Shown: piece after piece, positions 42,542 to 53,888 of the stretch
How positions within the stretch are numbered: the first letter of the stretch is position 1
Layout: each line of letters opens with the position of its first letter
Source: Spiroplasma helicoides
GTDB lineage: Bacteria > Bacillota_I > Bacilli_A > Mycoplasmatales > Mycoplasmataceae
Assembly: GCF_001715535.1 (NCBI RefSeq)
Contig: NZ_CP017015.1
Location: 930,001-994,000, forward strand
Direction: 5' to 3'
DNA length: 64,000 nt
The notes under the pieces: generated by a model
What the model was told of the DNA's origin: nothing
What the model saw: the letters and a program-made list of their open reading frames with translations, nothing else
Databases searched by the model: none
Made by a program: the position numbers and the translations under genes

Positions 42542-42769
42542 CTATTTACTGTTTTTAAAACGGTATGTAATTCTTCCACGTGTTGGGTCATAAGGTGAAA
42601 TTGCAATGGTAACTTTGTCACCTGGTAAGATGCGAATGTAATTCATACGGATTTTACCAGACACGTGGGCGTCTATAACCACTTCATTTTCTAATTTCAC
42701 CTTGAATGTAGCATTTGGCAGAACTTCAAGGACTATGCCTTCGACTTCTAAATAATCTTCTTTTGCCAT
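42542..42769 (-). CDS. infA: Translation initiation factor IF-1
   Basis: 75 residues, one OB-fold. [37 protein letters not shown] and [13 protein letters not shown] are characteristic. IF-1 blocks the A site during initiation. Its Shine-Dalgarno (AAGGAGG) lies within the last codons of map, three bases before whose end the genes are separated. Confidence 0.98.
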   Translation of the reverse strand: MAKEDYLEVEGIVLEVLPNATFKVKLENEVVIDAHVSGKIRMNYIRILPGDKVTIAISPYDPTRGRITYRFKNSK

Positions 42770-42772
42770 TAA

Positions 42773-43543
42773 TTAGTCCTCCTTTTCTGGTTTAAATAAT
42801 GTTAAAATTTCTGGATTTCCATTTGTAACCAAAATAGTATGCTCAAAATGAGCTGCCATACTACTATCTGCTGACGATACTGTTCAACCGTCCTTAGCGA
42901 CAATGGTTTTTGGTGTGCCCATTTGTACCATAGGTTCGATACAAATTGTCATACCCTCGATTAAACGCATTCCAGTATCTTTTATTCCTGTGTTTGGAAT
43001 AAAAGGATCTTCGTGCATTTCTAATCCAATACCATGTCCTGAGTAATCTGTTGGCAATTGAAAACCATTCTTCTCAACAAAAGTTTGAACAGTAGAAGAT
43101 ATGGTTCCGATACGTACACCGGCTCTAACTTGTTCAATTGCCAGGTAAAGTGACTCTTCAGTCACATTTACAAGTTTATCATACTTTTCGTCAAAAGAGT
43201 TACCACAAATGACACTAAATGCAGAGTCAGCGTGATAACCTTCATATATACATCCTGCATCAACTGAAACAATGTCTCCATCTTTGATAATTCTATCTGT
43301 TGGAATCCCATGGATTAACTGTTCGTTGATTGAAATACAAATATGCATTGGATAGTCATAATAACCTTTAAAGTTACTTTTGCATCCTTTTTTAGTAATA
43401 AAATCAATAAAGTATTTATCTAAGTCTAAACAATTGGCACCAGGAACAATCATTTTTCTTATATTGTAAAGTGCTTCTCCAAGTACTTTACCAGCAATTC
43501 GCATTTTTTCGATTTGCTCTTGATTTTTTATAGTTATTGCCAT
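42773..43543 (-). CDS. map: Methionine aminopeptidase (type I)
   Basis: 256 residues. It removes the initiator Met. Metal ligands are visible as Asp in GDIVSVDAG, Asp in HADSAFSV, His in YSGHGIGLEMHE, and the Glu residues in ICIEPM and the C-terminal strand. UGA encodes the Trp after AKDG. Located between adk and infA as in most Firmicutes; 1-bp gap from adk. Confidence 0.97.
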
Positions 43544-43544
43544 T

Positions 43545-44186
43545 TTATAGTCCTAGTGCTGCAACTAATGAATCATGGAATTCATGCGGCAATACGTTAG
43601 TTGCATCTAAAGTGATTAATTTGTTTTGTTTTTTATAAAACTCTATTAAAGGTGCTGTTTGGTTGTTGTAAACCTCAAGTCTAACATCAATTTTGTCTTC
43701 TGCATCATCTGGTCTTGTAATAAGCTCAGATGCATCAAAGTCGCAAACTCATTCTACTTGTGGTTTTTTTGAGACTTTATTATAACTTCTTTTACATAAT
43801 GGACAAATCAATCTACTCATAAGTCTTGATTTAATTATGTTGTTGTCAATATCAAAATGTATAACGTGATCAAGTTTTTGGTTAACATCTTCTAGCATTT
43901 TATCTAATGTTATAGCTTGATCTAATGTTCTTGGATAACCATCAAAGATCAAATTAGTATTTTTATGTTTTAAGTAATCTGCAACCATTCTGTTTGTTAC
44001 ATCATCTGGAACATATAAACCTTTTGTCATATATCCTTGAGCCTCAACTCCTAATGGAGTTTTATTATCGATATTTTGTCTAAATAAATCACCAGTAGAC
44101 AAATGAGTAAGACCATTTTTCGCACATAAAATTTCAGCTTCAGTACCTTTACCACTACCTGGAGCACCGATTAAAAGAATATTCAT
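43545..44186 (-). CDS. adk: Adenylate kinase
   Basis: 213 residues. It interconverts AMP + ATP with 2 ADP. P-loop GAPGSGKGT at residues 7-15, LSTGDLFRQ, FDGYPRTLDQA. The LID carries CPLCKRSYN and, after a UGA Trp, VCDFD, consistent with a zinc-binding LID in which the fourth ligand is Asp. Between secY and map in the conserved order. Confidence 0.97.
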
Positions 44187-44204
44187 TGATATGTGTTTCC
44201 TTTC

Positions 44205-45638
44205 TTACCAAATGTGAGTATTGGTATTTTCACTTGCAAATTTTTCTTGTTTTTTATCAATAAATGATTGTTGAATCAATCTACCTTTTAATTGTTGAGT
44301 AGTTTGAATTGCAACTGAGATTAGAATAATTAATCCAGTTCCTCCAATTGCAAGTGAACTTGGCAATGAAGTTAATTTACTGATTATGTAAGGAAGAACA
44401 GCAATTCCTGCAAGGAAAGTTGCTCCAATTACACTTAATCTATTTATTGTTGCTGTTAAGAATTTTTCAGTATCTTTTCCTGGTTTGATACCCGGAATAA
44501 ATGTTCCTGATTTTTTGAAGTTTTCTGCAATTTTTTCAGGGTTAATTTGCACCTGAGCATATAAGAATGTGAACAATAGAGTCATAACTCCATAAATTCC
44601 AATTCCTCATCAAGTTCCAAATGACAAGTATTCTTGAGTAAATGCATAGAATGTACTTGTTTCACCAACAATTTGTGCAATTGTGATTGGTGTTGAAATT
44701 ATGGCTGAAGCAAAGATAACTGGGATAACCCCCGCATTATTTAATTTTAATGGGAGGTGTGGTGTGTGATCTTTTGTGTCAACCAGACCGGATCCTGTTT
44801 GTTGAATTGGTACTTTCCTTTCAGCTTCATTCATTAAAACAACTATAAAGATAACAAACACATATGCTGAGATATATATTAAGAATTTTAATATTCCATC
44901 AAATAATAGTGTTGAATCATCTCCTGTTTTAATTCAAAAACCAAATGTTTTTATAAAGTTGTTTGGCATATTTGAAACAATTCCTGCAAAAATTATGATT
45001 GAAACCCCATTACCTATTCCTTTGATAGTAATTTGGTCAGCTATTCAGAGCATTAAGAATGTTCCAGCTAACATTGATGTTGGAATAAGAATGTAATAGA
45101 ATCAGTCAGGTCCTTGTCCATCAGCACTTGAACCTCATTTTGCAGTAATTAACTGTGAATTTTGAGAAGTTAATGTAAAGATTGTTGCAACTGATTGCAT
45201 AACAGCAAAAGGCACTGTTAATGCTTTTGTCAATTTATCTAATTTTCTTCTTCCTCTTTCTCCTGATTTATTTCATCTTGATAAAACAGGAATAACATCT
45301 GTTGAAAGCAACTGAACAATAATTGAAGCAGTAATATAAGGTGAAACCCCTAATGCTAAAATTGAAAATTGTCCGATTGCCCCTCCTCCAAGAGTTGATA
45401 ACAATTGGAAAAATTCTTGACCGTTGATTGCATCACTAAACTCTGAACCAATTTGAACTCCGGGAACTGTTAATAATGAACCCATTCTAATCAAAATTAA
45501 TACTATTAAAGTAAAAACGATTCGTTTTACAAGATCTTTATTTCTTACAAAGAAATTACCCTTAGCGAATTCGTTTTTTTCTTTAGTTTTAGTCATGGCT
45601 TTTTTTTCTTTTTTTGAATTTGAAACTTTAACTGCCAC
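44205..45638 (-). CDS. secY: Preprotein translocase subunit SecY
   Basis: 477 residues with ten membrane helices; the channel of the Sec machinery. Start is GTG 45638 with GAGGTGA upstream and directly after the rplO TAG. NEAERKVPIQ and HLPLKLNNAGVIPVIFA are family hallmarks, as is the cytoplasmic loop FIPGIKPGKDT. The N-terminus has an extra Lys-rich cytoplasmic segment of about 30 residues. Several Trp are UGA, but the last residue uses TGG. Confidence 0.97.
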
Positions 45639-46076
45639 CTAAATCACCTCTACTGCCCCTCCAGCTTTTGTTATTGCTTCTTGAGCACTTTTTGAAACTT
45701 TATTAACTTTAACTTTAATTGCTTTTGTAATTGTACCATTTCCTAATACTTTTACTAGACATTTTTCAGATTTTATTATTTTTTTATCGATTAATGTTTT
45801 GTGATTTACTTCACTTAAACCTAATTGTTCAATTTTATCTAAATTTAAGATTACATATTCTTTTCTATTTAAACTAGTAAATCCAATTTTTGGTAATCTT
45901 CTGAATAAAGGAGTTTGTCCCCCTTCAAATCCAGGTCTTACACCTCCACCTGAACGTGAATTTTGTCCTTTGTGTCCTCTTGTTGAAGTTTTACCCTTAC
46001 CTGAAGCCATCCCACGACCAACTCTTGTTGGTGATTTCTTGCTACCTGGTGTTGATTTTAATTCATGTAATTTCAT
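45639..46076 (-). CDS. rplO: Ribosomal protein L15
   Basis: 145 residues. [24 protein letters not shown] and [15 protein letters not shown] are typical; the C-terminal part is a short beta domain. It directly follows rpsE; the rpmD (L30) gene usually found between them is absent, as is usual in Mollicutes. Confidence 0.98.
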   Translation of the reverse strand: MKLHELKSTPGSKKSPTRVGRGMASGKGKTSTRGHKGQNSRSGGGVRPGFEGGQTPLFRRLPKIGFTSLNRKEYVILNLDKIEQLGLSEVNHKTLIDKKIIKSEKCLVKVLGNGTITKAIKVKVNKVSKSAQEAITKAGGAVEVI

Positions 46077-46093
46077 AATTAATCTTCCTCCAA

Positions 46094-46792
46094 CTAAGCT
46101 TGTTTAGCTTCAACTTTCTTTTCAGGACTTTGACTTGGTGCAGATGAAGACATTCCTCTTAATCTTGCAATTTGTTCTGCGGTTTGCATTTCTTTCAAAC
46201 CTTCTAATGTAGCTCTAATCATATTGATTGGTGTATTTGATCCCAATGATTTAGTATAAACGTCTTGAATTCCTGCTAATTCGATAACAGCACGAGCTGG
46301 TCCCCCAGCAATAACCCCAGTCCCTTTTTTAGCAGGTTTAATTAATACTCTTCCTGATCCATAATGTCCAATTACATCATGTGGTACAGTTGTTCCTGCT
46401 AAAGGAACTCTAACAAGTGATTTTTTAGCTTCTTTGATAGCTTTTTTAATTGCATCTGGAACTTCGTTTGCTTTACCTGTTCCTAATCCAACTCTTCCTT
46501 TTTTGTCTCCAATAACAACAACTGCAGCAAATCTAAATCTACGTCCCCCTTTTGTAACTTTTGTAACACGGTTAATTGTTACAACTTGTTCTTCAAAAGG
46601 ATTGTCTTCTCTATTTCTGTTTGGTCTGTTGTTATCTCTTCTTGGACGATCACCTGGTTTAGAATCTCTTCTATTGTTGTTAAATTCTGGTCTATGTGCT
46701 GGTCTAGCTTGTTTTTCGTCTTTATTTACTTCTGTTGGAGCTGCTGGTGCTTGTTCACTAGTAGCTTCAACTGGTTTTTTTTCGTCTGCCAT
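46094..46792 (-). CDS. rpsE: Ribosomal protein S5 with N-terminal extension
   Basis: 232 residues; standard S5 is about 165. The first about 65 residues are an added disordered, Ala/Pro- then Arg/Asn-rich segment ([14 protein letters not shown]). The S5 core follows: [35 protein letters not shown], and [18 protein letters not shown] short Ser/Pro/Lys tail is also extra. S5 sits at the mRNA entry channel. Confidence 0.97.
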   Translation of the reverse strand: MADEKKPVEATSEQAPAAPTEVNKDEKQARPAHRPEFNNNRRDSKPGDRPRRDNNRPNRNREDNPFEEQVVTINRVTKVTKGGRRFRFAAVVVIGDKKGRVGLGTGKANEVPDAIKKAIKEAKKSLVRVPLAGTTVPHDVIGHYGSGRVLIKPAKKGTGVIAGGPARAVIELAGIQDVYTKSLGSNTPINMIRATLEGLKEMQTAEQIARLRGMSSSAPSQSPEKKVEAKQA

Positions 46793-46811
46793 TTTCTCTT
46801 ATCTCCTTTAA

Positions 46812-47162
46812 CTAGAATTTCATACCGTTTTCTTTTGCAGCATCTGCAAATGCTTTTACTTTACCATGGAATAAGTAACCTCCACGATCAAATACTACAT
46901 TACTAATTTTTTTTGCTTTTGCTTTGTCAGCAATATCTTTTGCAACAGCTTTTGCTGCTTCTACATTATTTCCATTTTTCAATCCCAATTTTACAGATGA
47001 TGATGCAACTAATGTAACTCCTTTAGAGTCATCAATTATTTGTGCATAGAAGAAGGAATTTGATTTAAATACATTTAGTCTTGGTCTTTCGCTAGTTCCA
47101 GACACTTTAGCTCTTACTCTATAATGTCTTCTTTTTCTTGCTTCTGATTTAGTGTACTTCAT
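46812..47162 (-). CDS. rplR: Ribosomal protein L18
   Basis: 116 residues. [21 protein letters not shown] start and [18 protein letters not shown] ending are diagnostic. L18 binds 5S rRNA. In order rplF-rplR-rpsE. Confidence 0.98.
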   Translation of the reverse strand: MKYTKSEARKRRHYRVRAKVSGTSERPRLNVFKSNSFFYAQIIDDSKGVTLVASSSVKLGLKNGNNVEAAKAVAKDIADKAKAKKISNVVFDRGGYLFHGKVKAFADAAKENGMKF

Positions 47163-47185
47163 GTTTATGTCTCCTTAGCAGCAAA

Positions 47186-47728
47186 CTATTTACCAGCTGC
47201 TTTACCTTCTTTTCTAATGATTTTTTCATCTTTGTATTTAACCCCTTTACCTTTATATGGTTCAGGTCTTCTATACCCTCTTAATTTTGCAGCAACTTCA
47301 CCAACTAATTGTTTGTTGATTCCAGATACTTTGATTTCTGTAGGTTTTGGGACTTCAATTGTAATTCCTTGTGGAATTGTGTATTCAACAGGATGTGAAT
47401 ACCCTAATGATAAGTTAACTTTGTTACCTGCTAATGCAGCACGATATCCAACCCCAACGATTTCTAATTCTTTAACAAATCCTTTGTCAACTCCTGTTAG
47501 CATTCCTTCTAACAATGAGTTTGTTGTTCCGTGTAATTGTTTTGTATGTTTAATTTCATTTTTACGGATAGTTTTAAGTTCGCTACCCTCAACTTTAATT
47601 TCGATTAATGGAGAAAATGTTTGAGTTAATTCTCCTTTTGATCCTTTAACTGTTACAACATTGTTTGCTTCTACTTTCACTTCTACTCCAGCAGGAATAG
47701 TTAATACTCTGTTTCCTATACGTGACAT
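47186..47728 (-). CDS. rplF: Ribosomal protein L6
   Basis: 180 residues, two-lobed L6. [17 protein letters not shown] start, [21 protein letters not shown] in the middle and [18 protein letters not shown] at the end. L6 lies near the factor-binding site. In order rpsH-rplF-rplR. Confidence 0.98.
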   Translation of the reverse strand: MSRIGNRVLTIPAGVEVKVEANNVVTVKGSKGELTQTFSPLIEIKVEGSELKTIRKNEIKHTKQLHGTTNSLLEGMLTGVDKGFVKELEIVGVGYRAALAGNKVNLSLGYSHPVEYTIPQGITIEVPKPTEIKVSGINKQLVGEVAAKLRGYRRPEPYKGKGVKYKDEKIIRKEGKAAGK

Positions 47729-47743
47729 ATAACTATCCTCCTA

Positions 47744-48133
47744 TTATCAAACAAATGCAAGAACTTCTCCACCAGCATTTTGTTGGCGAGCTTCTTTATC
47801 TGTTAAAATTCCGTGTGAAGTAGATACAATAGCGATTCCTAATCCATTTAGTACGTTTGGAATATCACTTGCTTGAGAATATACTCTTAGACCAGGTTTT
47901 GAAATTCTTTTCAATCCCTTAATTACTCTTGTTTTACCTTTGTATTTTAAGCTAATTGTGATTTCTTTTTTAAAGTCTTGTGAAACTTTAAAATCTTCAA
48001 TAAATCCTTCTTTTTTTAAGATATTTGCTATTTCTAGTTTAATTTTGCTTCCAGGAATTACAACTTCCTTGTGAAATCTTTGGTTAGCATTTCTTATTCT
48101 AGTTAGCATATCTGCGATTACGTCTGTTGTCAT
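47744..48133 (-). CDS. rpsH: Ribosomal protein S8
   Basis: 129 residues. The last residue is Trp encoded by UGA (47747-47749) followed by TAA, giving the family's usual GEVLAFVW end. [15 protein letters not shown] start. S8 binds helix 21 of 16S rRNA and in other bacteria represses its own operon. Confidence 0.98.
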
Positions 48134-48152
48134 AACTATTTATTTCCTTTCA

Positions 48153-48338
48153 CTATCATGATGCTTTCTTAATACCAGGTATTTGACCTTTGTATGCTAA
48201 ATCTCTAAAGCATAGACGGCACAAATTGAATTTTCTCAAAACTGAGTGTGGTCTACCACAATTTCCACAACGTGTATATTCTCTAACTGTGAATTTCTGA
48301 ACTTTAGCTTGTTTTACTTTAAGTGATTTCTTTGCCAT
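48153..48338 (-). CDS. rpsN: Ribosomal protein S14 type Z
   Basis: 61 residues; the short zinc-binding form with [10 protein letters not shown] and [10 protein letters not shown]. The C-terminal KKASW uses UGA for Trp, then TAG. In order rplE-rpsN-rpsH. Confidence 0.98.
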
Positions 48339-48349
48339 TATTCTTTCTC

Positions 48350-48910
48350 CTACTTACTAAAGGGCATTCCCATTTTTTGGATTAATGCAAATGCATCTTC
48401 TCTATTGTTTGCTGTTGTAACGATTGTTATGTCCATCCCACGAATTTTTTTAACTTTATCATAGTCAATTTCTGGGAAAATGATTTGTTCTTTGATACCT
48501 AATGAATAATTTCCTTGTTTATCAAAACTTGTTTTTGGAACTCCTCTAAAGTCACGCACACGTGGTAACGCAACAGAAATTAATCTGTCAAGGAATTCAT
48601 ACATTCTTTTACCTCTTAAAGTTACTTTGGCACCAATTGGCATACCTTCACGTAATTTGAATGCGGCCAATGATTTTTTAGCTTTTGTAACTAATGGTTT
48701 TTGTCCAGTGATTAAAGCTAATTCTGCTACTGCATCATCTAATCTTTTTGAATCCTGAACAGCATCACCAATACCTTGGTTGATAACTACTTTTGTTATT
48801 TTTGGAACTTGCATAATTGATTTATATTGTTTTTCTTTAAATAGTTCTGGGATTATTTTTTCTTTGTAAAGTTTTTCTAATCTATTTTCGTTTGCTTTAG
48901 CTTTTGCCAT
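48350..48910 (-). CDS. rplE: Ribosomal protein L5
   Basis: 186 residues from ATG 48910; an in-frame TTG two codons upstream is less likely. [32 protein letters not shown] and the ending IQKMGMPF are typical. L5 binds 5S rRNA and the P-site tRNA. Confidence 0.97.
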   Translation of the reverse strand: MAKAKANENRLEKLYKEKIIPELFKEKQYKSIMQVPKITKVVINQGIGDAVQDSKRLDDAVAELALITGQKPLVTKAKKSLAAFKLREGMPIGAKVTLRGKRMYEFLDRLISVALPRVRDFRGVPKTSFDKQGNYSLGIKEQIIFPEIDYDKVKKIRGMDITIVTTANNREDAFALIQKMGMPFSK

Positions 48911-48927
48911 TTTCAACTACCCTACTT

Positions 48928-49242
48928 CTATTTAAGATCAGCATTCGATTTTTTAGCGAATCTGATCTTTTTCCCGTCAACTACTTTATAACCAATTTTT
49001 GATGCATTTCCTTTGTTTTTTGGATCTTGAATAGCAACATTTGATCTATCAACAGAAACTGCGATTTCACGAATTCCACCTTCTTGATCTGTTTGAGATG
49101 GTTTGTGGTGTTTTATACCATTGATTCCCTCAACTCAAACTCTTGTTTTATCTTTTGATATTTTAGTAACTGGTCCAATTTTTCCTTTATGACTTCCTGC
49201 GATAACTTTTACAACGTCACCTTTAATAATTTTAGATTTCAT
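48928..49242 (-). CDS. rplX: Ribosomal protein L24
   Basis: 104 residues from ATG 49242 (GAGGTAAC upstream). KGDVVKVIAGSHKGKIGPV is the KOW motif; VWVEGINGIKHHKPSQ follows (UGA Trp). L24 starts 50S assembly. The UGA hides this gene from table-11 ORF calling. Confidence 0.96.
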
Positions 49243-49254
49243 CAAAGTTACCTC

Positions 49255-49623
49255 CTATAAAACTTCTGGAGCCAGTGATGCGATTTTTGCAAATCCTGCA
49301 TCTTTGACTTCTCTAGCTATTGGACCGAAAATACGTGTTCCTCTTGGAGATTTATCATCTTTTACGATAACAGCTGCATTTTCTGAAAATTTAATATATG
49401 TACCATCAGGTCTTCTTAGACCTCTAACTGTTCTTACAATAACTGCTTTAACAACTTGCCCTTTTTTAACAGCTCCACCAGGAGTTGCTTGTTTAACTGT
49501 AGCCACAACTATGTCACCAATGTTTGTGAACTTTCTAACACTTCCACCTAAGTTTCTAATAACTAATATTTCTTTAGCACCTGAATTGTCGGCAATTTTT
49601 AATCTTGATTCATTTTGTATCAT
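49255..49623 (-). CDS. rplN: Ribosomal protein L14
   Basis: 122 residues, highly conserved: [20 protein letters not shown] start, [28 protein letters not shown]14 forms a bridge to the small subunit. 12 bp before rplX. Confidence 0.98.
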   Translation of the reverse strand: MIQNESRLKIADNSGAKEILVIRNLGGSVRKFTNIGDIVVATVKQATPGGAVKKGQVVKAVIVRTVRGLRRPDGTYIKFSENAAVIVKDDKSPRGTRIFGPIAREVKDAGFAKIASLAPEVL

Positions 49624-49641
49624 AACGCGTACCTCTCTTAA

Positions 49642-49899
49642 TTAAATAATTGCTTTTTCAACGATTCTTACAAGTCTAAAGTTTTTAGTTTTACTCAATG
49701 GACGTGTTTCCATGATTTCAACCTTGTCTCCCATTTCTGCTTGACTGTTTTCATCATGTGCTTTGTATTTTTTTGAATACTTAACACGTTTTTTGTATGT
49801 TGGGTGGTTTTTGTATGTTTCCACTAATACAGTAATAGTTTTATCCATTTTATCAGATACAACTTTACCAATGTATGTCTTACGTAAGTGTCTTTCCAT
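49642..49899 (-). CDS. rpsQ: Ribosomal protein S17
   Basis: 85 residues, OB fold. [19 protein letters not shown] and [18 protein letters not shown] are typical. It starts two bases after the end of rpmC. Confidence 0.98.
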   Translation of the reverse strand: MERHLRKTYIGKVVSDKMDKTITVLVETYKNHPTYKKRVKYSKKYKAHDENSQAEMGDKVEIMETRPLSKTKNFRLVRIVEKAII

Positions 49900-49901
49900 A
49901 A

Positions 49902-50912
49902 TTATTTGGCTCCTTTATCGGTTTTTTTAACTGTTTTTTTGGCTTCTTGTTTTTTGCTAGTTTCTTCTAATTGTTTTTTAACTTCAGTTACATTTGATCC
50001 ATATGTGTAAGTTTTAACTTGTTTTGGTTTTTTTGCTAATTTAAGTTCGATTCCTTCAATGTTTTCACCTTTAACAGAATCTATTTTAATTGTTTTTGTT
50101 TTTACTTCTCCAAGTGCTGCTTTACCTTTACCTGTTGCTTTTGCCTCACCTGTTTCAACTGAAACTGGTTCCTTATTTTCAACAGCTTTTGGTTTAGTAA
50201 CTTTTGCAGTTGTTTTTCCATGTGGAACTTCTTTTGGTTCAACATCAGCTGCTTTTGCTTTTGGAGATTTAGCTTTTGCAGGTTCTTTTGTTAGTAATGG
50301 TTCAATTTTGTCATCACTAGAACTTGCTGCTTTTTTAGCACTTGCTGCAGGTTTAGCTGTTTTTGGAGCTGCTTCTTTTGTTGCTGTAGATTTAGCTGCC
50401 TTTGGAGCTGCTGCTTCTTTTGCAGGTTTTTCTTCTTTTACTGATTCAGATTTAGCTGGTTTTGATGCTGAAGCTGGTTTTTTAGCTTCTACTTCTACAA
50501 CTTGGTTTGCTGAATTATCTTCTACAGATGCTGCTGCCATTGCTGCTGCAATTGCATCATTATCAAGAGCTGATCCTGCACCATATTGTTCTTGTTGCAT
50601 TTTTTCAATCAACTCTCTTTGTTTTTTTCTAACTTCTTTTCCTGCTTGTTCAGCACTTTCAACAGCTTTTGCATAGTCTGGTTTAATAACTTTTGTTACA
50701 ACTTCACCAGCTTTTGCTCTTTCTTTTAATAGTGTTTCGATACGTGCAATACTTCTTCTAAGAAGTTTGATTTTGTGAGTTTGTTCTAAACTACCAACTG
50801 CTGCTTGGAATTTTAAAGCAAATAACTCAGCTCTGTGATCTTCATATAATTTTTTAAGATCTTCAACTGACTTTTGTCTCAAATCCAACATTTGATCTGC
50901 TACTTTAGACAT
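49902..50912 (-). CDS. rpmC: Ribosomal protein L29 with a 270-residue C-terminal extension
   Basis: 336 residues, against about 65 for ordinary L29. Residues 1-68 are the L29 core ([39 protein letters not shown]). A charged helix follows to about 115, then a long low-complexity tail of Ala, Lys, Pro and Glu (repeats of the AAPKAAKS type), ending in a more ordered basic segment ([15 protein letters not shown]). It is one uninterrupted frame without UGA. L29 sits at the tunnel exit beside the docking sites of trigger factor and SRP, so the tail could reach membrane or chaperone partners; this is inference. ATG overlaps the rplP stop by one base. Confidence 0.95.
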   Translation of the reverse strand: MSKVADQMLDLRQKSVEDLKKLYEDHRAELFALKFQAAVGSLEQTHKIKLLRRSIARIETLLKERAKAGEVVTKVIKPDYAKAVESAEQAGKEVRKKQRELIEKMQQEQYGAGSALDNDAIAAAMAAASVEDNSANQVVEVEAKKPASASKPAKSESVKEEKPAKEAAAPKAAKSTATKEAAPKTAKPAASAKKAASSSDDKIEPLLTKEPAKAKSPKAKAADVEPKEVPHGKTTAKVTKPKAVENKEPVSVETGEAKATGKGKAALGEVKTKTIKIDSVKGENIEGIELKLAKKPKQVKTYTYGSNVTEVKKQLEETSKKQEAKKTVKKTDKGAK

Positions 50913-51325
50913 TATTCATCACCTCTCTTAACGATTTTGCAACGTATTGGCAATTTGTGCATTGCAAGACGAAGAGCTTCTCTAGCAGTTTCTTCAGCAA
51001 CTCCTGCTATTTCAAACATGAATTGACCTGTTTTTACTACTGCTACTCAGTCTTCAGGTGATCCTTTCCCAGATCCCATACGTACTTCCAATGGTTTTTT
51101 AGTTTTTGCCATATGTGGGAAGATTCTAATTCAAACTTTTCCAAAACGCTTCATATAACGTGTCATAGCAATACGGGCTGCTTCGATTTGTCTTGAAGTA
51201 ATTCAAGCACCATCTAAAGCCATTAATCCGTATTCACCAAAGGCGATAAATTTACCACCTTTTGCTTTTCCTTCGTAACTAACTCTGTGAGGACGACGGT
51301 ATTTAACTCTTTTTGGCATTAACAT
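50912..51325 (-). CDS. rplP: Ribosomal protein L16
   Basis: 137 residues from ATG 51325. [14 protein letters not shown] start, [22 protein letters not shown] and [17 protein letters not shown] are typical; UGA encodes the Trp residues, which hides the gene in table 11. L16 organises the A-site region. In order rpsC-rplP-rpmC. Confidence 0.97.
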
Positions 51326-51327
51326 AA

Positions 51328-52047
51328 TTATTTAGCCCCCTTCACTGGTCTTCTATCGAATTTTCTTTCTGCTATAACTTTTGTTTTGTCTTGTGTTTGT
51401 TGTCCAGGTCTTCCTAAAATTTCACCGTGGTTAATTCAAACTTTAACCCCGATTTGACCATAAGTTGTTCTTGCTTCATATAGTGCATAATCAATATCAC
51501 TTCTTAAAGTTGATAATGGTACTGAACCTTCTAAGTAACCTTCGGTTCTTGCCATATCAACTCCACCAAGTCTTCCTGAAACAGCAGTTTTAATTCCTTT
51601 TGCTCCAGCTTTTAATGCTTTTCTAATAGCTAATTTTTGAACTGTTCTAAATGAAGCACGATTTGTTATTTGTTCTCCAATAAATTGTGCAACTAATCTT
51701 GCATCAACATCTGGATTTTTGATTTCTATTACATTAACTTTTACTGCTGCTTTTCTATCTTTGATAGTTTTTCTAACAGTTAATACGATTTTTTCAACGT
51801 TTTTACCTTCTTGTCCAAGAACGATAGATGGACGAGCTGTACGAACGATAAGAACAATTTCTTTTTGAGTTCTTTCGATTTCAATTTTAGAAACTGCTGC
51901 ATTTTTTAACTCTTTAAAAACAGCTTTTCTAATTTTAATGTCTTGGTGTAATCACTTAACATATTCACCTTTTTCGGCAAATCATCTATTATCTCAAGTT
52001 CTAATTATTCCAATACGTAACGCATTTGGAGATACTTTTTGTCCCAT
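51328..52047 (-). CDS. rpsC: Ribosomal protein S3
   Basis: 239 residues from ATG 52047. [18 protein letters not shown] start, KH domain with [35 protein letters not shown], and GVKVWINHGEI. UGA encodes four or more Trp. S3 is part of the mRNA-entry helicase site. Confidence 0.97.
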
Positions 52048-52062
52048 ATTTGCTGTCCCTCT

Positions 52063-52398
52063 CTATCTTTGGTCACTCACAATAATTGTGATGTGACTTG
52101 TTCTTTTTAAAATTTCGTATGCTCTACCATGAGCTCTTGGTCTAAAACGTTTTAATGTTGGTCCTTCGTTTACATAAATTGTTTTAACGAATAATTGGTC
52201 AGCTTCCATACCATTGTTGTTAACTGCGTTAGCAACTGCTGAGTTTAATAATTTTAATACTGGTTCTGAAGATCTTTTATCTTGATTTTGAAGAATTGCT
52301 ACTGCTTCTGAGATTTTTCTTGATCTGATTGAGTCTGCTACTAGTCTAACTTTTCTAGGTGATATTCTAATCATTGTTAATTTTGCTTTTGCTTCCAT
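52063..52398 (-). CDS. rplV: Ribosomal protein L22
   Basis: 111 residues. [17 protein letters not shown] near the start and [18 protein letters not shown] near the end; the hairpin loop lines the exit tunnel and is near the macrolide site. Between rpsS and rpsC. Confidence 0.98.
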   Translation of the reverse strand: MEAKAKLTMIRISPRKVRLVADSIRSRKISEAVAILQNQDKRSSEPVLKLLNSAVANAVNNNGMEADQLFVKTIYVNEGPTLKRFRPRAHGRAYEILKRTSHITIIVSDQR

Positions 52399-52421
52399 TT
52401 TTTACAACTTCCTTCTAATGA

Positions 52422-52691
52422 TTATTTTTTCTTTTTCTTGTCATCACCGTGTCCACCAAACTTACGTGTTGGTGAAAATTCTCCTAGTTTGTGACCAACC
52501 ATATCTTCAGTAACATAAACTGGAATAAAGTCTTTTCCGTTGTAAACACCAAATGTGTGACCTACAAATTGTGGGAAGATAGTTGATCTACGTGATCAAG
52601 TTTTAATAACTTCTTTTTTTTCTCCCATTGCATCCACTTTTTTTAATAAGTGGTCATCTGCAAATGGACCTTTTTTTAATGATCTTGCCAT
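52422..52691 (-). CDS. rpsS: Ribosomal protein S19
   Basis: 89 residues from ATG 52691. [39 protein letters not shown] (UGA Trp) and [12 protein letters not shown] are typical. The tail is five to six Lys. S19 forms inter-subunit bridges at the head. Confidence 0.97.
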
Positions 52692-52707
52692 AAATTAACC
52701 TATCCTC

Positions 52708-53550
52708 CTATTTTGATGCATTTCTTCTTCTTACAATCAATTTGTTAGATGCTTTTTTCTTATCACGTGTTTTAACTCCAAGAGCTTTTTTACCTCATGG
52801 TGTTAATGGTGCTTTACGACCGATTGGAGCTCTACCTTCTCCCCCTCCGTGAGGGTGATCGATTGGGTTCATAACTGACCCACGAACTGTTGGTCTAATT
52901 CCTCTTCAACGGTTTCTTCCAGCTTTTCCTCAGTTAACTAATACATATTCTTCATTTCCAACTTCACCGATTGTTGCACGACATTCAGCAAGAATTTTTC
53001 TAACTTCTCCTGAACCTAAACGCACAATTACGTATTTTCCATCATCATCTTTACCTAAGATTTGAACTGAACTTCCTGCACTACGTGCAATTTGTCCACC
53101 TTTACCAGGTTTTAATTCTACATTGTGTATTAATGTTCCTTCAGGTATGTTTTTTAATGGTGCTGAGTTACCAACTTTGATATCAGCATTTTCACTTGCA
53201 ACAATTTCTTGTCCAACTTTCATACCTTTTGCAAATAAGATGTATCTTTTTTCTCCATCAATGTAATTTACCAAACTAATGAATGCATTTCTGTTTGGAT
53301 CGTATTCGATTGATGCAATTTTACCAACAACATCTAATTTATTTCTTTTGAAGTCGATAATACGATATTTTCTTTTGTGCCCTCCACCTTTGTGGCGAGT
53401 TGTGATTTGACCATGATTATTTCTTCCAGCCTTTTCATTAATCTTTGAAAGTAATGAAGATTCAGGCTTTGAAGTTGTAAGGATACTATAATCTAAGCTG
53501 GTCATATTTCTACGACCATTAGTCGTAGGCTTATATTTCTTGATTGGCAT
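52708..53550 (-). CDS. rplB: Ribosomal protein L2
   Basis: 280 residues. [14 protein letters not shown] start, [17 protein letters not shown], and the C-terminal signature [14 protein letters not shown] with His needed for peptidyl transfer. Four UGA Trp codons near 52800-52930. Ends in RRRNASK at TAG. Confidence 0.97.
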
Positions 53551-53603
53551 AATAATCCTCCTGTATCGCCTTTTAACTTACAATAACTGTGCTTAGCACT
53601 TTT

Positions 53604-53888
53604 CTATAAGTCAGATAAAATATCTAATTTTTCACCAGGTTTTAATTTGATGATTGCTTTTTTGTATTTGTTTGTTAATCCAACATATTTACCCATTCTC
53701 TTTTCTTTTCCATCATAATTAATAGTTCTAACTTTATCTACTTTTACTTGGAAAATTTCTTCAAATGTTTTTTTAATTTGTGTTTTGTTGGCTCTTCTAT
53801 CCACGATGAATGTGTATGCTCCGTCTTGTTGACCAGCATATGTTTTTTCAGATAGTAATGGTTTTTTAATAACTTCTGTAATATGCAT
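53604..53888 (-). CDS. rplW: Ribosomal protein L23
   Basis: 94 residues. [15 protein letters not shown] start, [21 protein letters not shown] core. L23 at the tunnel exit docks trigger factor and SRP. Its ATG overlaps the rplD stop by one base. Confidence 0.97.
   Translation of the reverse strand: MHITEVIKKPLLSEKTYAGQQDGAYTFIVDRRANKTQIKKTFEEIFQVKVDKVRTINYDGKEKRMGKYVGLTNKYKKAIIKLKPGEKLDILSDL

Noticed and set aside
46077-46093. Missing rpmD (L30) between rpsE and rplO as a deletion specific to this strain
   Set aside because: Absence of L30 is general in Mollicutes, so it is not a novelty, only support for the taxonomic reading.
50059-50676. Plus-strand frame of 205 residues rich in Ala and Phe
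   Set aside because: It is the antisense shadow of the Ala/Lys-rich tail of L29.
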